The notes beneath the pieces are model-generated. The model was not told where the DNA came from, ran no database searches, and saw only the letters and a list, made by a program, of their open reading frames with translations. Of a DNA stretch of 64,000 nt, positions 1-8,864 are shown in pieces. Position numbers and translations under genes: made by a program. Numbering within the stretch: the first letter of the stretch is position 1; each line of letters opens with the position of its first letter. This stretch comes from Commensalibacter nepenthis. GTDB lineage: Bacteria > Pseudomonadota > Alphaproteobacteria > Acetobacterales > Acetobacteraceae. The stretch is taken from contig NZ_JASBAN010000001.1 of the NCBI RefSeq assembly GCF_029953305.1, positions 62,001 to 126,000 on the forward strand, read 5' to 3'.

Positions 1-2
1 TT

Positions 3-1334
3 TGGGCGCGTTTACATCAAGACGGTGAAAGTGGTTTTGCTGATGGATTATTATTATTAGCAACATTAGTGCATGAATATGGTGAAGAGCTACTCCCAAC
101 TAGGACAATCACGCGTAAACTAGCCTTTGAATGGCTTTGTGGTGTAAAAATACAAAATAGCCTATCTCTTTATCCAGAGGTTGAAAAAAATAATTTTAAA
201 AATATTATTGCTGCATTAGCATGGTTACAGTCACAATTTGAAAGTTGGTCAGAAGAAAATCGTCCAAACCTCAATGGGTTAATTACTATTTTAGAAAATA
301 GATTAGAAAGCTCTGGTGGAATTAATACAATTATTCCTCAAAATAGCACGGCTTCTTCTATATCTTCACCACAAGAAAAAAATAATTCTGAACAAAAATT
401 TTCTGTTATTACCATTAAATCTGGTAGAGAGCTTTTAGAACAATCTCGCTTATTATCCTCTTACTTACACGAACAACCACAAGGATGGCTTTCCTCTGCC
501 AGATTAATGCGTTGTATTCGATGGGATACAGTACATCAACTGCCATCACATGATGGTGGAAAAAAAACCAGACTTACTCCACCTCGAAGCGAGTTAAAAA
601 ATGCTTTAAAACGTTTATATATACAACAAAAATGGATAGAACTTCTAGAGCAAGCTGAAAACATGTTTATGGAAGGCGTTAACCATTTTTGGCTTGATAT
701 ACAATGGTATGTTTATCAAGCTTTAAATAAATCTGACAATGAATATACAGAATGGGCAAAAATTATCAAAAACGATCTACAGATGCTATTAGATCGCTTA
801 CCTGGATTGCATGACCTAACATATGATGATGGTACTCCTTTTGCAGACGAGGTTACTCACCCTTGGATTGAGCAAAATGTTCTTTTAACTGAAACCAATT
901 TCTTTGCCGATAAAACAAACTCATCTTTTCATGATCAAAATAGTATTTTAGATATGGAAAGTGAAGCGCTGACCATGATTGATAAAGAAGGGGAAGAGGC
1001 AACCTTAACATGGTTAATGCAATTGCCTGGTATTGATTCAACCAAAAGTCGTTGGCTACAAAGGCTTTTAATGGCACGTATCACTGAACAATGTGGAAAA
1101 ATAGATATGGCTGTTCATTTACTAAAAGAGCTAGAAAAAGATGCAGAACCCTTTCAATTACAATTATGGGAGCCTGAATTAATGTTTGAAGTTAAAGCAC
1201 GCCTCTTAAAGTTATTACGTATGAAAGCACAACGTAACGAAAGCGATAAAATTCGTTTATTAGAAAAAATGGAACAGCTGCTATCTGATCTAGTATCAAT
1301 AGATCCTTCTCGAGCCTTTATATTATTTAATTAA
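3..1334 (+). CDS. tssA: T6SS protein TssA (VasJ/ImpA-like), 5' end cut by window edge
   Basis: The frame is open from base 3, so this is the C-terminal 443 residues of a larger gene; the GTG at 69 is only an internal codon. TssA proteins cap and organise tail-sheath and baseplate assembly in the cytoplasm. The start of the visible part continues an ImpA_N-like region (residues around LLPTRTITRKLAFEW). The C-terminal third has the helical VasJ-type layout, including HFWLDIQWYVYQAL and the final SIDPSRAF. tssF follows after 18 nt and the whole downstream run is baseplate genes, which supports the assignment. The fold-class call is reasonably firm; the TssA subtype is inferred. Confidence 0.8.
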   Translation, partial: WARLHQDGESGFADGLLLLATLVHEYGEELLPTRTITRKLAFEWLCGVKIQNSLSLYPEVEKNNFKNIIAALAWLQSQFESWSEENRPNLNGLITILENRLESSGGINTIIPQNSTASSISSPQEKNNSEQKFSVITIKSGRELLEQSRLLSSYLHEQPQGWLSSARLMRCIRWDTVHQLPSHDGGKKTRLTPPRSELKNALKRLYIQQKWIELLEQAENMFMEGVNHFWLDIQWYVYQALNKSDNEYTEWAKIIKNDLQMLLDRLPGLHDLTYDDGTPFADEVTHPWIEQNVLLTETNFFADKTNSSFHDQNSILDMESEALTMIDKEGEEATLTWLMQLPGIDSTKSRWLQRLLMARITEQCGKIDMAVHLLKELEKDAEPFQLQLWEPELMFEVKARLLKLLRMKAQRNESDKIRLLEKMEQLLSDLVSIDPSRAFILFN

Positions 1335-1352
1335 AAAAAATAGGAAAAAATA

Positions 1353-3128
1353 ATGGCTCATGACGATTTAATATTACGCTACTATGAAGCAGAAATGATG
1401 TATTTACGCGAGGCTGGAAAAGAGTTTGCGCAAGCTCATCCAGATCGTGCTGCACTACTAAATTTAGATAAAGTTAGCGACAGAGATCCGTATGTAGAAC
1501 GTTTGTTTGAAGGTTTTTCCTTTTTAATGGGAAAAATGCGCCAAAAGCTAGATGATGATTTACCCGAATTAACTGAAGGTTTGGTCAGTTTATTATGGCC
1601 ACACTATTTACGTACTATTCCCTCTTTGGCAGTAGTTGAATTAACCCCAAACTATCATAAACTAAAAGAACCAGAAATTTTATCTAAAGAGTTTGAAATT
1701 ATTTCACAACCTATTGGTTCTAAAAAAACAAAGTGTCGTTATAGATCTACTAGAGATGTAGAGCTGCTACCTTTAAAATTAAGTAATGCTCAATTATTAC
1801 ATGAACCAGATGGTCGTTCAATCATTAGAATTCGATTTAATTGTGGTGATTTGGCTGAATGGGGCGATATTCATATTCACTCTTTACCAATTTATCTTAA
1901 TGCTGATTCCCCGATTAGCTCTGCCTTGCATCTTTATCTAACACGATATGTTCAACATAGTTTTATCCGTTATTCAAATGCTTTTAATTCAGATCGACGA
2001 CCAATAGATTTATGCTTTTCTCCTATGGGTTTTGATCCAGAAGATCGATTATGGCCTAAAGGAGAGACCGCTTTTAGTGGGTATCAACTTTTATTAGAAT
2101 ATTTCTCTTTTAGAGAAAAGTTTATGTTCTTAAATCTAAAGGGATTAGAAAAAATTCACTTTCCAGAGGCAATAGAGTGGTTTGAGCTAGACATTGTTTT
2201 AAACAAATTATGGCCACAAGATTTGCTATTTTCTGAAGAAAATTTTGTTTTATATTGCACACCTGTTATTAATTTATTTGAAATTGAAGCTGACCCCTTA
2301 CGAATTTCAGGTTTACAACACGAATATTTACTGCGCCCATTAAGAATTCAAGATGGTCATACTGAAATATATTCTGTAGATCATGTAAAATCATCAAAAC
2401 GTGCCGAACAACATGATTTTGTTCCCTTTAGCAGTTTTCAACATCGTGGAGGTATGTTACGTCATACAGCCCCAGAACGTTACTATCATACACGAGTACG
2501 CCGTGGAGCCTCTGGTCTATATGATACTTGGTTAATTCTTGGCGGGGATGCTTTTGAAAAAAACTTTGACTTTGAAGAAGAAATTTTATCTCTAAGGATT
2601 ACTGCAACCAATGGGCAACTCCCACGTAGCTCTTTACGTAACAGCATATTAAATCAACCGCTTCACTCAACACAATTAGAGGTTAAAGTTCGCAATTTAA
2701 GTGCCCCTACAATGCCATGCTACCCACCATCAACAGATCGCTTTCATTGGCGTGTTCTTAGCCATTTAAGCTCTAACTTTTTAAGTATGCTGGATAATGC
2801 TGAAATCTTAAGGGGAACCTTGGCTTTATATGACTGGACAGATGATGAAATGAACCGTCGTCGTTTAGAGGCAATTATTCATGTAGAGCATTCTTTAATT
2901 CAACGTTTTGAAAAAGGCTTCTTATTAAGAGGCGTTGATATTGAAGTAACAATCAATAGCAACGGATTTTCTGGAGAGGGGGATATTTGCCTATTTGGCG
3001 AGATGTTAAATCAATTCTTTGCTTTATATACAGATATTCATTTGTTTAACCAGCTAACAATTACATTAAAACCTACTGGAAAGAGTTTTAGATGGAAAGA
3101 AAACCACAGTCAGAAAATTTCTGGTTAG
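1353..3128 (+). CDS. tssF: T6SS baseplate protein TssF (ImpG/VasA)
   Basis: A 591-residue protein of the usual TssF length. TssF is the wedge subunit of the T6SS baseplate and works in the cytoplasm with TssG and TssE. The N-terminus has the family's opening (YYEAEMMYLREAGKEFAQAH) followed by the conserved DPYVERLFEGFSFL and LWPHYLRTIPSLA stretches. The ATG at 1353 follows an A-rich leader with AGGAAA. The 3' end overlaps tssG by 37 nt, which indicates translational coupling. The call rests on strong family resemblance and on its place between tssA and tssG. Confidence 0.95.
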   Translation: MAHDDLILRYYEAEMMYLREAGKEFAQAHPDRAALLNLDKVSDRDPYVERLFEGFSFLMGKMRQKLDDDLPELTEGLVSLLWPHYLRTIPSLAVVELTPNYHKLKEPEILSKEFEIISQPIGSKKTKCRYRSTRDVELLPLKLSNAQLLHEPDGRSIIRIRFNCGDLAEWGDIHIHSLPIYLNADSPISSALHLYLTRYVQHSFIRYSNAFNSDRRPIDLCFSPMGFDPEDRLWPKGETAFSGYQLLLEYFSFREKFMFLNLKGLEKIHFPEAIEWFELDIVLNKLWPQDLLFSEENFVLYCTPVINLFEIEADPLRISGLQHEYLLRPLRIQDGHTEIYSVDHVKSSKRAEQHDFVPFSSFQHRGGMLRHTAPERYYHTRVRRGASGLYDTWLILGGDAFEKNFDFEEEILSLRITATNGQLPRSSLRNSILNQPLHSTQLEVKVRNLSAPTMPCYPPSTDRFHWRVLSHLSSNFLSMLDNAEILRGTLALYDWTDDEMNRRRLEAIIHVEHSLIQRFEKGFLLRGVDIEVTINSNGFSGEGDICLFGEMLNQFFALYTDIHLFNQLTITLKPTGKSFRWKENHSQKISG

Positions 3129-4171
3129 TTAAAAAAATTGAAGATAAAATTATATCTATTAATTTCTATCGTTTTTGTCAGCTGATAGAAAAAACAGATA
3201 TACATTATCCTGCGCTTGGAACAACCTCTTTGCTTAAAAACGACCTTATTCGTTTTAGGTCAGTTGAAGATATGGGGTTTCCCGTTAGTGAATTTAAAGA
3301 GGTTCAATGGTCTAAAACAAACCCTTCACTCCCTCCAACGATTAGAACGACTTTTCTAGGTCTTTATGGTATTGATTCTCCATTACCAACAATATTCTTA
3401 GATGATATTGCTCAAAAAAGAGAAGGATATGAAAGTGTCACTTCCTTTTTAGATATTTTTCATCACCGTATGATCACGCAATATTACCGTATATGGCGTA
3501 AATATTCTTACCCAGCTTCTTTTCAATCAGGTGGCACGGATGAAACCTCACAATGTTTACTCGGATTAATTGGTCTAGGCATCCCAGGAACACAAAAACA
3601 TATAGCAACCCCAATATCCCGTTTTTTGGCATTACTGAGTGTAATGCGCTTACCAACACGTAATGCTGAGGGGCTAAGCGCTTTAGTGTCTGTTCTTACA
3701 AAAAATACCAAAGCTACTGTCAAACCTCATTCTGTTCAACATATTCCATTACTTAACCCCATCAAATTAAGCTCTAAAACACCTGTTCATTTAAACATAC
3801 GCCATACTTTGGGAAAAACTGGAAGAGATGTGAATAGTCAAATTGCCTTAAATTTATATACAGAAGACTTTGAAGAAGCAAAATCTTGGCTGCCAGGAGG
3901 TGTTTTATTTATAGATTTTTTAATCTTATTGAGAGTTTATTTAGGATGGAGATATACTGCAAAAATACAATTAACTGTTCCTAAACGCGTCCTGCCTGAT
4001 GCTAAACTAAACAAATCTCAGATTCAATTGGGACGAACAGGAATATTAGGATTAACCAAAGAAAAGAAAAAACATTCTAAAGAAATTATTACTGTCAAAA
4101 TAGGAGGATATAAAGGCTTAAAGCCTCTTTCTAAGGTAACACAAGCTGAAAAGGTCTCTTATGTATATTAA
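3092..4171 (+). CDS. tssG: T6SS baseplate protein TssG (ImpH/VasB)
   Basis: A 359-residue protein of typical TssG length. TssG pairs with TssF in the baseplate wedge. Family hallmarks include the N-terminal NFYRFCQLIE, then the region RFRSVEDMGFPVSEF and the FLGLYGIDSPLP motif. Further on are FLDIFHHRMITQYYRIWRKY and the C-terminal GGVLFIDFLILLRVYLG block. The start lies inside tssF (37-nt overlap) and the stop overlaps tssJ by 11 nt, so the genes are packed as one operon. A slightly later start cannot be excluded. Confidence 0.95.
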   Translation: MERKPQSENFWLVKKIEDKIISINFYRFCQLIEKTDIHYPALGTTSLLKNDLIRFRSVEDMGFPVSEFKEVQWSKTNPSLPPTIRTTFLGLYGIDSPLPTIFLDDIAQKREGYESVTSFLDIFHHRMITQYYRIWRKYSYPASFQSGGTDETSQCLLGLIGLGIPGTQKHIATPISRFLALLSVMRLPTRNAEGLSALVSVLTKNTKATVKPHSVQHIPLLNPIKLSSKTPVHLNIRHTLGKTGRDVNSQIALNLYTEDFEEAKSWLPGGVLFIDFLILLRVYLGWRYTAKIQLTVPKRVLPDAKLNKSQIQLGRTGILGLTKEKKKHSKEIITVKIGGYKGLKPLSKVTQAEKVSYVY

Positions 4172-4706
4172 TAAACAAAAATTATTAGGTCTAGGGGTAT
4201 GTTTGTTAATACTTTCTGGATGTTCCTCATCTAAAAAAGATGTACAACAGGCCTCTGTCAATGAACCTAAAAAAGCACGTCATATTAAAGAATTATATTT
4301 GCAGTTTAATACTGATAAAGAGTTAAATTTAAATCAAGACAAACAGCCATTATCTGTAATGGTAAGAATTTATCAATTTAAAGACAACCAAGCTTTTCTT
4401 CAAAGCAATTATAAGGAGTTATTGAAGGAAAAAAATAATGATATTAAACAAAACACTCTTAATCAATACGATATTATTCTTAAGCCAAACGAGAAAATAT
4501 TATTACATCGCCCCTTAGAAAAAGATAGCATTTATATTGCTATAGTTGCCTTTTTTAGAAACCCAGACTTAGAAAAAAATAATTGGAAAATTATTATTCG
4601 AAGAGATTACCTCTTTAAAAAGAAACCAAGGATAATCGAGATTAGTTCAAATAAATTATCTTTAGAACCAACAAAAAAAGAGTTGAAAGCACAAGGAAAA
4701 AAATGA
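4161..4706 (+). CDS. tssJ: T6SS outer-membrane lipoprotein TssJ
   Basis: A 181-residue lipoprotein. The N-terminus is a lipoprotein signal with lipobox LSGC (Cys about residue 21). The mature part fits the TssJ beta-sandwich that ties the TssM arch to the outer membrane: a stretch of the type PLSVMVRIYQFKDNQAF, a central NEKILLHRPLEKDSIYIAIVA segment and a positively charged end. It overlaps tssG by 11 nt and tssE by 4 nt (ATGA). The lipobox is seen directly; TssJ identity follows from fold-like motifs and context. Confidence 0.88.
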   Translation: MYINKQKLLGLGVCLLILSGCSSSKKDVQQASVNEPKKARHIKELYLQFNTDKELNLNQDKQPLSVMVRIYQFKDNQAFLQSNYKELLKEKNNDIKQNTLNQYDIILKPNEKILLHRPLEKDSIYIAIVAFFRNPDLEKNNWKIIIRRDYLFKKKPRIIEISSNKLSLEPTKKELKAQGKK

Positions 4707-5128
4707 ATCCTTCATTATATGAGATGTTAACTTTTAATTTTACTGGTGAGCTTGATCTTGATCAAGTCAACGATAAAGATCAAGTTATTTTATCTGTTAT
4801 GAATAACATTGAAAGAATTCTAAATTGTCGTGCAGGAAGCCTTGCTCATTTACCAGATTATGGAATTCCAGACATGCATTCTATTCTACAAAATTTACCT
4901 GGGTCTGCATATAATTTGATGAATATTATTCAAAGAGTTTTATTAAAGTACGAACCTAGATTGAAGTCTGTAAACGTGGATCTAACTGCTGAAGATAAAA
5001 CAGGATGTTTATATTACACAATAGAAGCACATTTGCATAAAGTAGGATTAGTTCGATTTGGTACAGAATTTGCTCCTGAAGGGCGTATTCTGATTAATTA
5101 TTTGCGTCAACGTCAACAAATCGATTGA
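4703..5128 (+). CDS. tssE: T6SS baseplate protein TssE (gp25-like)
   Basis: A 141-residue protein of the GPW/gp25 lysozyme-like family; TssE is the baseplate component related to phage T4 gp25. Visible family marks are SVMNNIERILNCRAGSL, LPDYGIPDM and the C-terminal IEAHLHKVGLVRFGTEF segment. The ATG overlaps the tssJ stop as ATGA. The stop TGA (5126-5128) is followed 11 nt later by the most plausible start of the next gene. Confidence 0.93.
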   Translation: MNPSLYEMLTFNFTGELDLDQVNDKDQVILSVMNNIERILNCRAGSLAHLPDYGIPDMHSILQNLPGSAYNLMNIIQRVLLKYEPRLKSVNVDLTAEDKTGCLYYTIEAHLHKVGLVRFGTEFAPEGRILINYLRQRQQID

Positions 5129-5139
5129 AGGACAGCAAC

Positions 5140-6546
5140 ATGACATCAATATTATCAGATAAACTTGGAAAAATTGGAAAAACACCAATTGCACTGAAAG
5201 AGTTTATGTCTTTAAAAGAGGAAGTGGGAAAACTAAACCACCCCGCTCGACCAGATATTGACTGGAAAAAAGTAGAGGAGCTTTGTAAAACTATATTACG
5301 TAAAAATGGAGCTGACTTACAAACTCTTTCCTACTATACTATTGCATTGACAAAATTATATGAATTAAAAGGATTAACCGAAGGTATAGATCTGATTGAT
5401 ACACTTATCGGCAAATATTGGTTTAATTTTTGGCCAGAGCAAACACATATTAGAGTTGAAATTATTGCTTGGTTAGTAAAATCTATTCAACAGTTTTTAA
5501 GATCCTATCAGTTTTCATATACTGACCTAACATCTCTTTATCATCTAGAAAATTTATTTAATCATTTATGTCAAAATTTCCAAGACTTGGAAATTAAACA
5601 TTTAACAGGCATGACAGATTTATATCTATTAACATCTAAAACGGCAAAGCAACTTGAACGTCTTGAGCAAGAAAATGCGCTATCTAATACTGTTTCATTT
5701 GATCATATTAACAAAATAAAAAAAAACAGAGATCTTAAAAATAGCAATGATATACCCAACCTAACAAAACAAGAAAAAAACATCAATCCAGAGGTTAAAA
5801 AAACAACTTTAGATGGTGAACCTCTATCCTCCACCACGCCCTTTATTCAATCGGAGAAAAAACATCCAAAAATTATTTTTTGGAAAGGTTTTATAACTGG
5901 AGCCTGTGCTATTATGTTCGTTGGCATTGTTTCAGGAGGAGCTTTGTTTTACAAACAACACATAAACTTGCAAAATGTTCCTATAGTTCACAGTCACTAT
6001 TTCCCTGAAAATTTAACAGATAGCCAAATTAATATATTAACCAAACTTGCAGAGAATAAAATTTCAAAAGAAACAACTGATAATATTTTAACCAATGGTC
6101 AAGAAACCCTTAATCAAATTGAAATACAACCTCTTTGGGGAGTCTATTATGGTGACTATCTGATTAAGTTATACCAATCCTTATTTCCTCAAAATGCACA
6201 AGTTATAAAACTACAAAAACAGTGGCAAAACAAACAGAAAGAACTAGCAGACCAATATATACAAACCAATACATATCAAGTAATCCAAAATCAATTACAA
6301 AACCTGCTAGATCGATTAAATGGACTTGATGAAAGGAAAGGTCGATATATTACTGTATCAGAATTAAAATCTATTGTTTTTTCAATTCAAAAACCTTTGC
6401 TTCAATCCCCACCTTTAGATGAATTGTTAAGGCAAATGAAAGAGCAAAAAAAGCAACAAAAAGATACCACAACTTTACAACAACAAATAGATATGCGCTT
6501 CATACAACTTCTTAATTATTATTATATGCTTCAACAGTCCAAATAA
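5140..6546 (+). CDS. VasL-like T6SS protein with ImpA_N domain and one membrane helix
   Basis: The frame could begin at a TTG at 5125, but the ATG at 5140 is preceded by GAAGGA at about 7 nt and opens MTSILSDKLGKIG, so I prefer it (468 residues). An N-terminal ImpA_N-like helical domain (roughly residues 5-170, with the YWFNFWPE motif) is followed by a charged linker. One transmembrane helix lies near residues 250-270 (FITGACAIMFVGIVSGGALF). The C-terminal region is long, helical and Gln/Lys-rich. This architecture matches VasL-type TssA relatives, which are membrane-anchored and associated with sheath control. It lies in the baseplate operon. Family assignment is by architecture, not by alignment. 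Confidence 0.72.
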   Translation: MTSILSDKLGKIGKTPIALKEFMSLKEEVGKLNHPARPDIDWKKVEELCKTILRKNGADLQTLSYYTIALTKLYELKGLTEGIDLIDTLIGKYWFNFWPEQTHIRVEIIAWLVKSIQQFLRSYQFSYTDLTSLYHLENLFNHLCQNFQDLEIKHLTGMTDLYLLTSKTAKQLERLEQENALSNTVSFDHINKIKKNRDLKNSNDIPNLTKQEKNINPEVKKTTLDGEPLSSTTPFIQSEKKHPKIIFWKGFITGACAIMFVGIVSGGALFYKQHINLQNVPIVHSHYFPENLTDSQINILTKLAENKISKETTDNILTNGQETLNQIEIQPLWGVYYGDYLIKLYQSLFPQNAQVIKLQKQWQNKQKELADQYIQTNTYQVIQNQLQNLLDRLNGLDERKGRYITVSELKSIVFSIQKPLLQSPPLDELLRQMKEQKKQQKDTTTLQQQIDMRFIQLLNYYYMLQQSK

Positions 6547-6573
6547 TTTAACCTTTTATTTAGAGATTTCCCT

Positions 6574-7677
6574 ATGAGCTGGCCTATTCCAACTTTGACA
6601 AAAAAAGAACTTCCCTCTCCTCCTAATTTATGGTTTTGGGGTATATTTTTTATATCCCTACAAATTGTTGCAATTATTATTGGAATATTCATTCTTAACT
6701 ATGAAAACCCAAAACAAATTGTTGGATTATGCCTAATTCCGACTATTTTAGGATGGATTATTTTATATGTATTTTGGGTATTAAAATATGTAGGCTCTTC
6801 TTTATTGGTAAAATATTGGAATAAAGAAACAGATAAAACTGATTCTTTATGGAAAAAATGGGGGAAAAATAAAATTACTATACTAGGCAATGCTGTATTA
6901 ACGCCTGAAGAAAATGGAGTAAATGAGCTACTAGGAGATAATCCTCCTGTTTTTCCACAAAAAGCACGCCCTTTACATCTACACCATCTTCCTATTGAGG
7001 AGCTTTTCGAAAACATTCATCAACAATTAGAAAAACAATATCCTAACTATACAAGTGATATACAAGAAATATTTTTATTACTGCCTGAATCCTCTTCTTC
7101 TAAAGAAACAGAGTATCAAAGCACTATAAAACAACAATGGGATAATAGAAATGTTCATATTTTACATCATATAGAAGAATTATTTCCAATATTTAACAAT
7201 AAAATAGAAATAAAGAAAATAATATTACTTTTGTCATTACAATTATGGGACAATAATCAAGAAATTTATAGTGAATTTATAACAGCTCAACTATTATCCT
7301 CAGAGCTATTTGAAAAAAAGCAAGATATTAAACCTATATATGGTTATATCAGTCGGAATATGCTGCTCCCTTTATATAATATTGAAAATGACTTTCAGAA
7401 ATTTATGACTTATGGGTGTGACGATAGTAATCAAATAAAATCAATTTGGACAAATAATATAGAGGACAGTTTCTTACCAAATATTGTTTTAGAATTAGAA
7501 AAACATAAAATCTCAGCGTTAACACATAATATCAACTATTCGTTTGGCCAATCCAGCCCCATATCGTTAATGCTTGCTATGACAACAGCACTGAAAGCTA
7601 TAAAAACACAACAAGCAGAACAGTTGGTGTTTAATAAAATACAAAATAATATAGTATTATTTAGAATATCATCATAA
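6574..7677 (+). CDS. T6SS-cluster membrane protein of unknown function
   Basis: A 367-residue protein that I do not recognise. Two hydrophobic helices near the N-terminus (about residues 22-42 and 50-75) would anchor it in the inner membrane. The remaining ~290 residues are soluble and contain IQEIFLLLPESSSS and, near the end, SPISLMLAMTTALKAIKTQQAEQL. It starts 27 nt after the VasL-like gene and ends at a bidirectional terminator, so it is the last gene of the T6SS transcription unit in this window. An accessory role with the membrane complex is plausible but is inferred only from position. Confidence 0.6.
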   Translation: MSWPIPTLTKKELPSPPNLWFWGIFFISLQIVAIIIGIFILNYENPKQIVGLCLIPTILGWIILYVFWVLKYVGSSLLVKYWNKETDKTDSLWKKWGKNKITILGNAVLTPEENGVNELLGDNPPVFPQKARPLHLHHLPIEELFENIHQQLEKQYPNYTSDIQEIFLLLPESSSSKETEYQSTIKQQWDNRNVHILHHIEELFPIFNNKIEIKKIILLLSLQLWDNNQEIYSEFITAQLLSSELFEKKQDIKPIYGYISRNMLLPLYNIENDFQKFMTYGCDDSNQIKSIWTNNIEDSFLPNIVLELEKHKISALTHNINYSFGQSSPISLMLAMTTALKAIKTQQAEQLVFNKIQNNIVLFRISS

Positions 7678-7680
7678 TCG

Positions 7681-7730
7681 ATATTTTATCTGTAAACTCA
7701 TTAAACAATATAAATTTACGGATAAAATAT
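7681..7730. terminator. bidirectional rho-independent-like terminator
   Basis: A near-perfect inverted repeat: the arm at 7681-7696 (ATATTTTATCTGTAAA) pairs with 7715-7730 with a single T/C change that still allows G-U pairing, around an 18-nt loop. A/T runs flank both sides. It sits between the convergent stop codons of the T6SS operon (7677) and the DUF2931-like gene (7752), so it can serve both. Confidence 0.7.
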
Positions 7731-7751
7731 TTAAATCCATCAAATTGGGTC

Positions 7752-8864
7752 TTATGGAACGCTTGGTTTATAATCAGAAAAAACTTCGTTGCGACTGATT
7801 TCGACTTTTTTAATTTCTATTTTTTGTGAGTCTTTGATCAGATATAAATCTACTTTGCTTAACTTCTCATCAATATCCAAATAGAGTTGTATTGGCTCTG
7901 GTCCTGTCTCTTTTGCCAGTTTTTCAAACGCATCGATAATTTCGTTTTGATTAAACTCATAATCCAAGCGAATATCTTTATGTGTTTTTTTATCCCTTAT
8001 GAATGTAATCAGACTAATAGGAACGGCTCTGGGTTTAGTTTGATCTTGATTTTGATAGCTGTAATATTGCTCCCCATTTGCATAAGTAGTTTTATAATCT
8101 TTTAATTCATATAAATTATTCGTTTTTAAAACCCACGAATATTTATTCATTAATCGTAGCCAAGGTTCAGACCCTGGAACTTTATGCTCTAAAATTTCTT
8201 TGCGAATTTTCTCACTGATAACGCGGTTAAAATTTGTAAATTTTTCAGGTGCCATTTGATCAGCTAAATATCGTTTACGACTCATTTGCTCTCCAAACAC
8301 ACCTTGAACAAAGCGATCCCAGTTCGGTTCCTCTATTTTATGGGCTTTAAATTGGGCAACAACATATTGTTCTCCTCCCCCGAATATCCAAACAGTGACT
8401 AATCCACCTGGGGCATAGGCTATATAGAAAGTAAAATTTTCCAAAAAAATTCGATAACTTCCTGTTATAATATTATTAATTTTATAATTTTCTAATTGCT
8501 TTAGTTTTTCCTGATCTAGGATCGCAGATCCCTCCCAAAATTGATTTTCAGGAATAGAAAAATAACGCACCGTAATTTTATAAGGAAGTTCCTGTTTTAA
8601 CCCCAAAGGCGTTGCTTGCTCACCACCTCCCCAAGCCTCCATAGGTGGCCCACCAAAAGAGGTAAAAGCCATGACAATTTTATTGGCCTGATTGGTAAAA
8701 TAATTATGGTTAAAATCCAATAAAACAGAATAATCCCCTGCTGATGCTACATTGACATCATATTGATATTCTTTGGATGCTGTAAGCATTTTAAATCCCC
8801 CTACTAAAATAAGAACTAAAATCAAGCCAAAAATTATTTTAAGTTTTTTATTCATGTTAAACAT
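7752..8864 (-). CDS. DUF2931-like membrane-anchored protein, putative lipase immunity/accessory
   Basis: A 370-residue protein with an N-terminal hydrophobic anchor (about residues 7-28; no lipobox). The next ~150 residues resemble DUF2931 proteins: a Gly/Trp-rich patch (PPMEAWGGGEQ), then LPYKITVRYFSIPENQFWEG and a YIAYAPGGLVTVWIFGGG strand. Such proteins are often encoded beside T6SS lipases. Its ATG lies inside the end of the lipase gene (8-nt overlap), while a second ATG (8855, opening MNKKLK) starts just after the lipase stop and may be the true start. Context suggests a periplasm-facing immunity protein that protects the producer from the lipase; this is inference. Confidence 0.62.
   Translation of the reverse strand: MFNMNKKLKIIFGLILVLILVGGFKMLTASKEYQYDVNVASAGDYSVLLDFNHNYFTNQANKIVMAFTSFGGPPMEAWGGGEQATPLGLKQELPYKITVRYFSIPENQFWEGSAILDQEKLKQLENYKINNIITGSYRIFLENFTFYIAYAPGGLVTVWIFGGGEQYVVAQFKAHKIEEPNWDRFVQGVFGEQMSRKRYLADQMAPEKFTNFNRVISEKIRKEILEHKVPGSEPWLRLMNKYSWVLKTNNLYELKDYKTTYANGEQYYSYQNQDQTKPRAVPISLITFIRDKKTHKDIRLDYEFNQNEIIDAFEKLAKETGPEPIQLYLDIDEKLSKVDLYLIKDSQKIEIKKVEISRNEVFSDYKPSVP

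Noticed and set aside
853-1077. Antisense frame in tssA
   Set aside because: Shadow of a well-supported gene; no start signal.
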